From: Candidatus Gastranaerophilales bacterium
GTDB lineage: Bacteria; Cyanobacteriota; Vampirovibrionia; Gastranaerophilales; Gastranaerophilaceae
NCBI GenBank assembly: GCA_947625445.1
Contig: CANQOM010000035.1
Location: 1 to 12,354, forward strand
Direction: 5' to 3'
Length of the DNA stretch: 12,354 nt
The first letter of the stretch is position 1. Each line of letters starts with the position of its first letter. Position numbers and translations under genes: made by a program. Under the pieces are notes generated by a model that made no database searches, was not told the origin of the DNA, and saw only the letters and a program-made list of their open reading frames with translations. This document shows, piece after piece, positions 6,591 to 12,354 of this stretch.

Positions 6591-7079
6591 ATGGAAGATA
6601 AAGACAGATTTTGTCTAATAATGAGCTATTTATTTAAAGCGGAAGGTGGGTATAGCAATCATAAATATGATAAAGGCGGGGTTACTAATTACGGAATTAC
6701 GCAAAAAACCTATGATGCTTTCAGAAAAAAGAAAAATTTAACATCTCAGTCAGTTGTCAAAATAACCAAAGATGAAGCTTACAATCTTTATTATGAAGAT
6801 TTTTGGTGTGCTTCAGGTGCAGATAAAATTGAAAATACTGCATTAGCTTGTGTTTTATTTGATGCTTGTGTTAATCACGGAGTAGCTTTAGGTAAAAGTT
6901 TATATTTAAAATCCGATGGAAATATTAATACATTTTTAAATTTAAGACGTGAAAAATATAAAAATATAGTAAAAAATAATCCTACTCAAAAAGTTTTTTT
7001 AAAGGGCTGGTTAAATAGGATTGATAATCTTGAAAAATTTATAAAGAACGAATTGCCTAAAAGGCTAAGCATTAGTTAA
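6591..7079 (+). CDS. GH108-family N-acetylmuramidase (phage endolysin or virion lysozyme)
   Basis: A 162-residue protein with the GH108 signature FKAEGGYSNHKYDKGGVTNYGIT (residues 15-37). E18 in EGGY is the expected catalytic acid, and the D27-x-GGVTNYGIT element is characteristic. These enzymes cut the beta-1,4 bond between N-acetylmuramic acid and N-acetylglucosamine in peptidoglycan. The C-terminal half (ALACVLFDACVNHGVALGKSL) matches the PG_binding_3 region, but the usual 'LQ...DGiiGPkT' loop is shortened. There is no signal peptide or membrane anchor and no holin gene beside it. A strong AAGGGGG precedes the ATG. Its place between the large terminase and the portal is unusual for a lysis gene and leaves open a virion-borne or secretion-related role. 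Confidence 0.88.
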   Translation: MEDKDRFCLIMSYLFKAEGGYSNHKYDKGGVTNYGITQKTYDAFRKKKNLTSQSVVKITKDEAYNLYYEDFWCASGADKIENTALACVLFDACVNHGVALGKSLYLKSDGNINTFLNLRREKYKNIVKNNPTQKVFLKGWLNRIDNLEKFIKNELPKRLSIS

Positions 7080-7095
7080 AAGAAAGGAAAAAACT

Positions 7096-7302
7096 ATGTG
7101 TACAACACCGAAAATTCCTTCTGTTCAACCTATTCAAACAGAAGTAATAAAAGAAGCAACAAAAGCCGATGCTTCAGTTCAAAAGGCATCTGCTCAAAAC
7201 AGAGGAGCTACAAAAGGTCTTGTCTCTGAAAATATCAGAACTTCTAATACAGGAATAGAAGATGATATTGTTTCTTCAAAGAAAAAATTATTAGGAGAGT
7301 AA
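7096..7302 (+). CDS. Small conserved-type podoviral protein (MC...LLG pattern)
   Basis: A 68-residue protein beginning MCTTPKIPSVQP and ending KKKLLGE, with a polar, Ala/Ser/Lys-rich, probably disordered middle. Small proteins with an N-terminal Met-Cys followed by a proline-rich stretch, a 'G..T...' segment and a terminal KTLLG are often found next to T7-like portal genes in podoviruses; this fits that pattern by eye. Their function is not established to my knowledge. There is no signal peptide, so the Cys is not a lipoprotein site. The gene has an AGAAAGGAAA leader, and its end carries the ribosome site (AGGAGAG) of the portal gene, which starts 1 base after its stop, so translation is probably coupled. 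Confidence 0.7.
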   Translation: MCTTPKIPSVQPIQTEVIKEATKADASVQKASAQNRGATKGLVSENIRTSNTGIEDDIVSSKKKLLGE

Positions 7303-7303
7303 A

Positions 7304-8956
7304 ATGAAGGAAACAAAATATTCCAAAAGATATTTTAATTTGAGAAAAGGTGAACTGGAAATTGCTTATAATGCAATTAAACCTGATTGGCAGGATTTGG
7401 CTGATTATTTTTTGCCTCGTTCAGTAAGATTTTTAGCTCGTAATGTTAATAAACAACCTGTAAAAAACAGAAAAATTAAAGATTCTACTCCACTCCTTGC
7501 GGTTCGTAATTTTTCTTCCGGCATGATGTCAGGGGCTACAAGCCCTGCTACTAACTGGTTTAAAGTTAAGGTGAGAAATTACGGACAGGAGGGGAGTTAT
7601 GAAGTAAAAACTTGGTGTTCTGAGGTAGAAAATCTTTTTAGAGATATTTTTAATTCTTCAAATTTATATAGAGTTTTGCCTTCTGTATATAAGCAGTTAG
7701 GTGTTTTCGGAATATCAGTATTGTCTTTAATAAGTGATGAAAGCTCCATTCTGAGATGTCAACTTCTTCCTTTAGGGTCATACAGAATAGCTAAAAATGA
7801 TAAGGGAGAAGTTGACACTATTTGCAGGGTTTATATGGAATCAGCAAAAAATCTTTATGATTACTTCGGAGAAGAAAATGTATCAAATGATGTTTTAAAA
7901 GCTATAGAATCTGGCAGATATGAAGAAATGTTTGAAATTGCTCATTTTGTGGAACCCAATAAAGATTTTATGCCGGATTCTGTCTGGGCGGAAGACAAAC
8001 AGTATATATCCGTATATTATGAATGTTCTTCAAATGAAGAAAAATTTCTGTCAAAATCAGGTTTTGATAAATTTCCATATGCTATATTTGAAGCAGAGGT
8101 TAACGGAGAAGATATATATCCTTCTGAATGCCCGGGGATTAATGCTTTACCGGATGTTAAACAACTAATGAGTATGGTAATTGATGAAGGTAAAGCTATA
8201 AAAAAAATGATAAGTCCGACATATAAGGGACCTGCAAGTTTAAAAAATAAAAAAATGATTGATGCGCCTGCTGCCTTTATTGAAGAAGACGAGAACGGAC
8301 GTGGGCTTTCTCCTATATATGAAGTTAACCCGAGAGTTCTTGAAGTGGATTCTATTATTGAAAAATTAAAAGAATCTATAAAAGAAATATTTTATAATGA
8401 TTTATTTGCAATGATTTTGAATACGGCAGAACGTTCAAGAACTGCTACTGAAGTTAATGAATTAAAGGAAGAAAAGATGGTGTTATTATCACCTCTTTTA
8501 CAACAAATACATAACGGACTGAACCATATTATAGATTGGGTATTTCAGGAATGTATAAAACTAAATATTCTGCCGGAACCACCGCAAGAAATAATAGGTT
8601 CCGATATGGATATTGAATTTGTTTCCACGCTTGCACAAGCTCAAAAAGCAGTAAAAATTTCAGCTATGGAAAGATTTACAACTTTTACTATTAATTTGGC
8701 CCAGGCTTTGGATCCTTCACTTAAAAATAAACTGAATGCCAATAAGATAGTTGATGATTATGCAGATTATGTAAATATCTCTCCGGAGCAAATTGTTCCT
8801 ACACATGAAGTTGAAAAAAAGAAACAAAAAGAAGAAGAAATACAAAGTCAGCAAAATGTTATTGAACAGGTTAAACAAGGTTCTGAAATTATAAAAAATA
8901 TTGCAGGTATTGATTCATATGGCAGTGATTTAATGGCAAGACTAGGATTAACATAA
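7304..8956 (+). CDS. Portal (head-tail connector) protein, T7 gp8-like
   Basis: A 550-residue protein matching the 'head-to-tail connecting' portal family of podoviruses. The N-terminus has the helical 'W..lADYFLPRSVRF' segment and a 'NFSSGMMSGATSPATNWFKV' motif typical of the group. Around residues 377-384 lies RSRTATEV, followed by the long helical stem segment (ELKEEKMVLLSPLLQQIHNGLNHIIDWVF) and 'LPEPPQEI'. The C-terminus, from about residue 500, is a charged coiled coil rich in Glu, Lys and Gln. Twelve copies form the ring at one capsid vertex through which DNA passes, serving as docking site for terminase and tail adaptor. It is translationally coupled to the small gene upstream and followed by the scaffold gene. 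Confidence 0.92.
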   Translation: MKETKYSKRYFNLRKGELEIAYNAIKPDWQDLADYFLPRSVRFLARNVNKQPVKNRKIKDSTPLLAVRNFSSGMMSGATSPATNWFKVKVRNYGQEGSYEVKTWCSEVENLFRDIFNSSNLYRVLPSVYKQLGVFGISVLSLISDESSILRCQLLPLGSYRIAKNDKGEVDTICRVYMESAKNLYDYFGEENVSNDVLKAIESGRYEEMFEIAHFVEPNKDFMPDSVWAEDKQYISVYYECSSNEEKFLSKSGFDKFPYAIFEAEVNGEDIYPSECPGINALPDVKQLMSMVIDEGKAIKKMISPTYKGPASLKNKKMIDAPAAFIEEDENGRGLSPIYEVNPRVLEVDSIIEKLKESIKEIFYNDLFAMILNTAERSRTATEVNELKEEKMVLLSPLLQQIHNGLNHIIDWVFQECIKLNILPEPPQEIIGSDMDIEFVSTLAQAQKAVKISAMERFTTFTINLAQALDPSLKNKLNANKIVDDYADYVNISPEQIVPTHEVEKKKQKEEEIQSQQNVIEQVKQGSEIIKNIAGIDSYGSDLMARLGLT

Positions 8957-8971
8957 GAAAAGGAGAAAATT

Positions 8972-9571
8972 ATGTCAGAAGAAAATTTACAACAAAAACA
9001 AATTGCGGCACTCGGAGAGAATGCGTATAATAACGCAGAAACTGAAAATCTTACGATTGCTGATTCAGATAGTGAAGGATATTTTGGTAAACCGGATAAA
9101 TACGATTATTCCGGAGTTAAACTTCCGGAAAATTATTGTTATGATGAAAATTTATTAAATGAATTTAATGAATTAGCAGGAAAATATAATTTGTCACAAA
9201 AAAGTGCTAATGAACTAATGTCAATCGCAGTAAAGCTTTCACAGTTAACGGGTAGTAATTTCTCTAAAACTTTAGCTGAACAACAGAGACAAAAAGTAGA
9301 AAACTACAGATATAGCCTTATTAATGACAGAGAAATTGGCGGTGCTAACTTCGATAAAACAATGAGAACCGCAAATATTGCTTATACTCAATTTGCCAAT
9401 AATGAAGTACAAGAAATCCTTACTGAGACGGGTTTAAATTGTCATCCGCAAATTGTAAAAATGTTTTATAACATTGGCAAGAAAATGCAAAATGATTTTA
9501 TATTCGGTGTAAATTCACCTGCGGTTCAAAAAGAAAACAGAGAAGATATTCTCTATCCTACAATGCAGTAA
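8972..9571 (+). CDS. Putative capsid scaffolding protein
   Basis: A 199-residue acidic, helix-rich protein placed between portal and major capsid genes, the standard slot for a scaffold. The central and C-terminal parts (DREIGGANFDKTMRTANIA, then ILTETGLNCHPQIVKMFYNIGKKM) match a pattern seen in scaffold-like proteins of podoviral prophages, and the C-terminal ILYPTM is typical of them too. The first 35 residues look disordered. Such proteins form the internal core that guides procapsid assembly and then leave or are degraded. AAAAGGAGA precedes the ATG. No protease motif is seen. Confidence 0.75.
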   Translation: MSEENLQQKQIAALGENAYNNAETENLTIADSDSEGYFGKPDKYDYSGVKLPENYCYDENLLNEFNELAGKYNLSQKSANELMSIAVKLSQLTGSNFSKTLAEQQRQKVENYRYSLINDREIGGANFDKTMRTANIAYTQFANNEVQEILTETGLNCHPQIVKMFYNIGKKMQNDFIFGVNSPAVQKENREDILYPTMQ

Positions 9572-9594
9572 TATAAGACAGAAAGGAAAACAAA

Positions 9595-10590
9595 ATGGCA
9601 ACTCTTGGCTCAAGATATTTAACGCTTGCTGACAAATTTAAAAGAACCGAAAACGGTAAAATTGCGGCAGAAATTATTGAAATGATGTCAGAAACTAATG
9701 AAGTATTACAAGATGCAAATGCGCTTCAATGTAATGATGGCTCTAATCATATAACAACAATAAGAACCGGTCTTCCTTCAGCAGTTTTTAGAAAGTTATA
9801 CGGTTATGTACCTTCTTCTAAATCAACGACAGAACAAGTTAAAGATGTAACAGGAATGCTCGAAACTTATTCAATTGTTGATGTTGATTTGGTTGATAAA
9901 TGTGAAAATCCTAAACTTTTTAGGTTATCAGAATCTTCTGCATTTATAGAAGCAATGAATCAAAAATTACAGGAAACTATTTTTTACGGAAGTATAAAAG
10001 AAAACGCAGCGGCATTTGATGGTTTGGCGGCAAGATATTCAAAAATATCTGCGGATTCTAAAAAAATAGGTTCTAATATTATTGATGCAGGTGGCAAATC
10101 GACTGATAATACTTCTATATGGTTTGTAACCTGGGGTGATTTACACACTTCTTTATTATATCCGCAAGGTTCACAAGCAGGTGTTCAGCATAAAGATGAC
10201 GGCATTATGACTGAAACAAGTGCCACAGGCGGAAAAAGAAAAGTATATCAAGACCATTTTAAAATGGATGTCGGACTGTCAGTCAGAGATTGGCGTTCTA
10301 CTTGCCGTATAGCAAATATAAGCGTGAACAATCTTTCTACGGAAGAGGCCCCTGACATTGAAGAATTATTAAATAAAGCCTATTACAAAATCAGAAGATT
10401 CGCTAAAACAGGTAAAACTTGTATATATTGTAATTCTACGGTTTTAATGTATTTTGAAGCTCAATTAAAGTCTAAAACAAATGTTAACTTCACAATAAAA
10501 GAATATCTAAATGAAAATGTACTTCATTATAAAAATATTCCGATTCGTGAGTGTGAACAAATTGTAAATGATGAAGCGTTAGTATCATAA
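9595..10590 (+). CDS. Major capsid protein, GP7 (epsilon15/BPP-1) type, HK97 fold
   Basis: A 331-residue protein with strong overall resemblance to the epsilon15 gp7 type of major capsid protein. Recognisable conserved stretches are 'GKIAAEIIEMMSETNEVLQD', 'TTIRTGLPSAVFRKLYGYV', 'SKSTTEQVKDVTGMLETYS', 'SESSAFIEAMNQKLQETIFYG', 'NIIDAGG..TDNTSIWFVTWG', 'VGLSVRDWRSTCRIANI' and the C-terminal 'YKNIPIRECEQIVNDEA'. Many copies build the icosahedral shell. No cleavable delta domain is apparent, which fits a separate scaffold gene upstream and a cement gene downstream. The leader is AGAAAGGAAA 5 bases before the ATG. Confidence 0.94.
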   Translation: MATLGSRYLTLADKFKRTENGKIAAEIIEMMSETNEVLQDANALQCNDGSNHITTIRTGLPSAVFRKLYGYVPSSKSTTEQVKDVTGMLETYSIVDVDLVDKCENPKLFRLSESSAFIEAMNQKLQETIFYGSIKENAAAFDGLAARYSKISADSKKIGSNIIDAGGKSTDNTSIWFVTWGDLHTSLLYPQGSQAGVQHKDDGIMTETSATGGKRKVYQDHFKMDVGLSVRDWRSTCRIANISVNNLSTEEAPDIEELLNKAYYKIRRFAKTGKTCIYCNSTVLMYFEAQLKSKTNVNFTIKEYLNENVLHYKNIPIRECEQIVNDEALVS

Positions 10591-10606
10591 AAAGAAAGGA
10601 AACAAA

Positions 10607-11005
10607 ATGATTTTAGATGAACAAGAATTATTCTCAGATAATCAAGAAATTAAAGCTACGGGTCCATCGGAAAATATATTGGATTTAGGAGGTTATGGTG
10701 TTTCTTTTGGTACTCCGATTCCTTTATTTATAGAAGTAACTGAAGACTTTGATGAATTGACAAGTTTAACTATTGCCGTTCAAACTTCTAAAAGTGAAGA
10801 TTTTTCATCAAGTGTAAATTTAACAGAACAAACAATTCTTGCTGAAGATTTAAAGAAAGGAAAAGTTTCTTCTATAGATTTCTTACCGAAAGGAAATCTT
10901 GGTTATGTTCGTTTGAATTATACAGTTACAGGTACAACACCTACAAAAGGTAAAATACTTGCAGGTATAGCAGACGGTTTAGAAGGAAGTTTTCATAATA
11001 TATAA
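10607..11005 (+). CDS. Capsid cement (decoration) protein, Bbp16-like
   Basis: A 132-residue, beta-rich protein immediately after the major capsid gene. The start MILDEQELFSDNQEIKATG, the central 'LTSLTIAVQTSKSEDF', the 'LPKGNLGYVRLNYTVTGT' segment and the 'GKILAGIADGLE' end match the Bbp16 family of capsid cement proteins known from BPP-1 and epsilon15 (gp10). These jellyroll proteins clamp neighbouring capsomers on the outer surface and stabilise the expanded shell. Its leader repeats AGAAAGGAAA. A strong terminator follows 14 bases after the stop codon, closing the head-gene transcript. Confidence 0.88.
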   Translation: MILDEQELFSDNQEIKATGPSENILDLGGYGVSFGTPIPLFIEVTEDFDELTSLTIAVQTSKSEDFSSSVNLTEQTILAEDLKKGKVSSIDFLPKGNLGYVRLNYTVTGTTPTKGKILAGIADGLEGSFHNI

Positions 11006-11019
11006 TCCTCATTCCATTT

Positions 11020-11053
11020 GATATCCGGCATTATGCCGGATATCTTCTTTTTT
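11020..11053 (+). terminator. Strong intrinsic terminator after the capsid cement gene
   Basis: A perfect 11-bp stem, GATATCCGGCA (11020-11030) with TGCCGGATATC (11034-11044), closes a TTA loop and is followed by TTCTTTTTTT (11045-11053 region). It is the strongest hairpin in the window and separates head genes from tail genes. Confidence 0.9.
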
Positions 11054-11087
11054 AATGGTTTGAATAAATTTTAACGGGTACGCTGAA

Positions 11088-11170
11088 AGTGTTACAAAAA
11101 ACACTGCAACTAAGTGAGAATGACTGAGTGCAAAGCAATTTCAAGACGGAAAGCGAAAGGTTGCGACACT
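11088..11170 (+). ncRNA. Candidate structured leader RNA upstream of the tail genes
   Basis: The 160 bases between the cement-gene terminator and the adaptor gene are purine-rich and less AT-rich than other gaps. AGTGTT (11088-11093) pairs perfectly with AACACT (11100-11105). GCAAC (11106-11110) pairs with GTTGC (11160-11164), extended by a G-U pair. ACACT (11166-11170) can instead pair with AGTGT (11088-11092), making a local hairpin and a long-range closing helix mutually exclusive. GAAA-type tracts lie in the enclosed part. It could be a regulatory leader, a processing site or a stable RNA. It matches no RNA family I recognise. Confidence 0.3.
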
Positions 11171-11209
11171 AGATTAAATATTTTATCTAATTACGGAGTA
11201 ATAAAATGA
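11120..11209 (+). CDS. Possible 29-residue leader peptide overlapping the adaptor start
   Basis: ATG 11120 opens a 29-codon frame rich in Lys and Arg that ends in a TGA overlapping the adaptor ATG (ATGA, 11206-11209). Such overlap is typical of translational coupling. There is no clear ribosome site (only AAGTGAG nearby), and the frame lies within the candidate structured RNA, so it may be chance. Confidence 0.15.
   Translation: MTECKAISRRKAKGCDTRLNILSNYGVIK
11170..11189. repeat. Near-perfect AT-rich palindrome before the adaptor gene
   Basis: TAGAT-T-AAATATTT-T-ATCTA reads the same on both strands except for one T/T mismatch pair. It sits 5 bases before the GGAG ribosome site of the adaptor gene. 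It could be an operator or a small hairpin that affects translation. AT-rich palindromes also arise by chance. Confidence 0.4.
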
Positions 11210-11796
11210 ATTATACAAAAGCTAAAATTTTTAACATTGCATTAAAAAATTTGCGTGTAAGTGTAGGAATACAAAATGCTGCGCAAACTGACAAAAATAC
11301 TGTAGTCCTTAATGAATTTTATGAAAGTGCACTTGAACAAGTTTTAAAAGATTATGATTGGAATTTTGCAAATTCATACAGAGAACTTGCTTTAACTGGG
11401 AATATTCCAAAAAATCCTAAATTTTTATATGAATACGATTATCCTAATGATTGTGTATTCGCACGAGAAATTGTACCTTATACGGATAGTGATGTTGTGG
11501 AGTTTGAAGTTGCAACTAATCAGAGCGGACAAAAAGTAATTAATACAAATATAGCTCCGGCTACATTAAGATATACAAAATTAATTGATAATGAGATATT
11601 TTTTTCAAGTGATTTTGTTATGGCATTATGCTGGTATTTATCATTTCTCAGTGCACCTGCAATAACAGGTAACAGAAGTATCCAAAGTGATTGCTTAAAT
11701 GTATATACAAATATGCTTGCAAAGGCAAAGGTATTAAATGCTTCGGAGGGATATATAAAAACTCAGGATAAATGTAATTGGATTGACGAAAGATAA
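11206..11796 (+). CDS. Tail adaptor protein, T7 gp11 (tail tube A)-like
   Basis: A 196-residue soluble protein in the slot used by the adaptor that joins portal to tail nozzle in podoviruses. It shows the family's helical N-terminus ('YTKAKIFNIALKNLRVS', 'LNEFYESALEQVLKDYDWNFAN') followed by a beta-rich middle beginning at 'KNPKFLYEYDYPNDCVFAREI', and a helical C-terminus with 'ALCWYLSFLSAPAITGNRSIQ'. The 'DW.FA....L' and 'Y.YDYP.DC' patterns are typical of gp11-like proteins. A ring of copies would bind the underside of the portal encoded at 7304. GGAG lies 7 bases before the ATG. Confidence 0.8.
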   Translation: MNYTKAKIFNIALKNLRVSVGIQNAAQTDKNTVVLNEFYESALEQVLKDYDWNFANSYRELALTGNIPKNPKFLYEYDYPNDCVFAREIVPYTDSDVVEFEVATNQSGQKVINTNIAPATLRYTKLIDNEIFFSSDFVMALCWYLSFLSAPAITGNRSIQSDCLNVYTNMLAKAKVLNASEGYIKTQDKCNWIDER

Positions 11797-11817
11797 TAAA
11801 AAATAAGGTGAATTAAT

Positions 11818-12354
11818 ATGACTAGATATACCCAAACTTCTTTTACGGGAGGAGAACTTAGTCCTGCTCTTTATGCCAGAAATGATTTAGCAAAATATGC
11901 TATAGGACTTAAAACCTTAAAAAATGGTTTTGTCAGAGCAGAAGGAAGCGTTAGCAACAGAGCCGGACTTGAATTTGTATGTGAAGCTAAAAATTCTGAT
12001 TCTCTTATAAGATTAATTCCTTTTTCATTTAATACGGAACAGACTTATATTATAGAATTGGGTAATAATTATGCAAGATTTATAAAAGACGGAAGTTTAA
12101 TAGTTCATCCCGAAGAAACAGAGCATTCTTTAGAACCTGTAGAGATTGAAACAGGATACTCTTCAACAGATTTGTTTAATATAAAATATGCTCAAAATGC
12201 AGATGTATTAACATTGTGTCATAAAAATTATTTACCATCGGAACTTTCAAGAAAATCACATTATGACTGGGAATTAAAACCTATAAATTTTGAACCTCAA
12301 ATCAAGGCACCTGAAAATCTTGAAGGAGTTTGGACGGGAGGGGCAGAAAAAAAG
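11818..12354 (+). CDS. Tail nozzle protein, T7 gp12 (tail tube B)-like, N-terminal part
   Basis: The frame from ATG 11818 stays open to the window edge, giving the first 179 residues of a larger protein. AAGGTG lies 8 bases ahead of the start. The N-terminus reads TSFTGGELSPALYARNDLAKYAIGLKTLKNGFVRAEGSVSNRAGLEFV, a very characteristic opening of podoviral tail nozzle proteins ('F.gGelSp.l.gR.Dl.kY..g...l.N......G....R.G..f'). It is followed by 'LIPFSFNTEQTYIIELGNNYARF'. This protein forms the hexameric end of the short tail below the adaptor. The C-terminus, which would include most of the beta-propeller, is not in the window. Confidence 0.88.
   Translation, partial: MTRYTQTSFTGGELSPALYARNDLAKYAIGLKTLKNGFVRAEGSVSNRAGLEFVCEAKNSDSLIRLIPFSFNTEQTYIIELGNNYARFIKDGSLIVHPEETEHSLEPVEIETGYSSTDLFNIKYAQNADVLTLCHKNYLPSELSRKSHYDWELKPINFEPQIKAPENLEGVWTGGAEKK

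Larger units (their letters stand above)
4544..12354 (+). mobile_element. Late module of a short-tailed (podovirus-like) phage or prophage, running past the window end
   Basis: Ten or more consecutive same-strand genes follow the canonical order terminase, portal, scaffold, major capsid, cement, tail adaptor, tail nozzle. Spacing is tight and the ribosome sites are shared-looking. The capsid and cement proteins resemble those of epsilon15 and Bordetella BPP-1, and the portal and tail proteins resemble T7-type connectors and tail tubes. All recognised genes appear intact, so this is likely a functional or recently functional element. Integrase, repressor and replication genes are not in the window. 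The left boundary is placed at the first phage-like gene; the true junction lies somewhere in 4382-4543. The right end is not seen. Confidence 0.85.

Noticed and set aside
7920..8168. + strand 82-codon frame inside the portal gene
   Set aside because: It is out of frame within a clear portal coding sequence, lacks a ribosome site and is Cys/Leu/Lys-rich in a way typical of shifted frames.
11075..11190. Group I or group II intron, or self-cleaving ribozyme, in the 11054-11205 gap
   Set aside because: I looked for group I P/Q/R/S-like elements, a group II domain V hairpin and a hammerhead CUGAUGA/GAAA core; none is present in acceptable form.
9595..11205. Diversity-generating retroelement as in BPP-1
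   Set aside because: Despite BPP-1-like capsid genes, no reverse transcriptase, template/variable repeat pair or mtd-like gene is in the window.
1..12354. CRISPR array, tRNA or rRNA genes
   Set aside because: No regularly spaced repeats were seen and no tRNA cloverleaf or rRNA-like stretch was recognised on either strand.

Overview
The window joins about 4.4 kb of AT-rich bacterial chromosome to about 7.8 kb of the late (packaging, capsid and tail) module of a short-tailed phage or prophage. Genes use the standard bacterial code with clear Shine-Dalgarno sites. The host genes (YidD, an ArnT/PMT-type polyprenyl-phosphate sugar glycosyltransferase, a COG2509-type FAD protein, RlmH) suggest a low-GC, probably Gram-negative bacterium. 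A gut Gastranaerophilales-type (Melainabacteria) lineage is my best guess, but it rests on general feel and is low confidence. Host and phage parts look similarly AT-rich by eye, which suggests a phage long adapted to this host.

Layout. 1-105: tail of an unknown + strand gene, then a bidirectional terminator (113-138) shared with a convergent - strand cluster. 165-3538 (-): FAD-dependent oxidoreductase, then the ArnT-like glycosyltransferase, then yidD, closely spaced and probably co-transcribed. 3539-3910: divergent intergenic region with an imperfect hairpin, a 54-codon remnant of an XRE-type repressor and a promoter placed so that rlmH mRNA would be leaderless. 3911-4381 (+): rlmH. 4382-4543: junction with a tandem 8-bp repeat and a candidate promoter. 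4544-12354 (+): phage late genes in the order zinc-knuckle protein, terminator-like hairpin, small-terminase-like protein, large terminase, GH108 muramidase, small 'MC...LLG' protein, T7-type portal, scaffold, major capsid protein, capsid cement protein, strong terminator, a 160-base non-coding stretch with RNA-like pairings, tail adaptor and the start of a tail nozzle protein.

How the phage genes work together. The terminase pair cuts and pumps DNA through the portal. The scaffold directs assembly of an epsilon15/BPP-1-type (GP7) major capsid protein, and a Bbp16-like cement protein locks the shell. The adaptor and nozzle build a T7-like short tail below the portal. The muramidase could act in lysis or as a virion enzyme. 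No integrase, repressor, holin or replication gene lies in the window, so lysogeny is inferred only from contact with rlmH.

The least explained parts are the small zinc-knuckle gene with its terminator at the head of the late module, the apparent lack of a DNA-binding domain in the small-terminase candidate, the possible use of the rlmH 3' end as an attachment site, and the structured leader between cement and tail genes. I found no clear evidence of a wholly new defence or mobile system.
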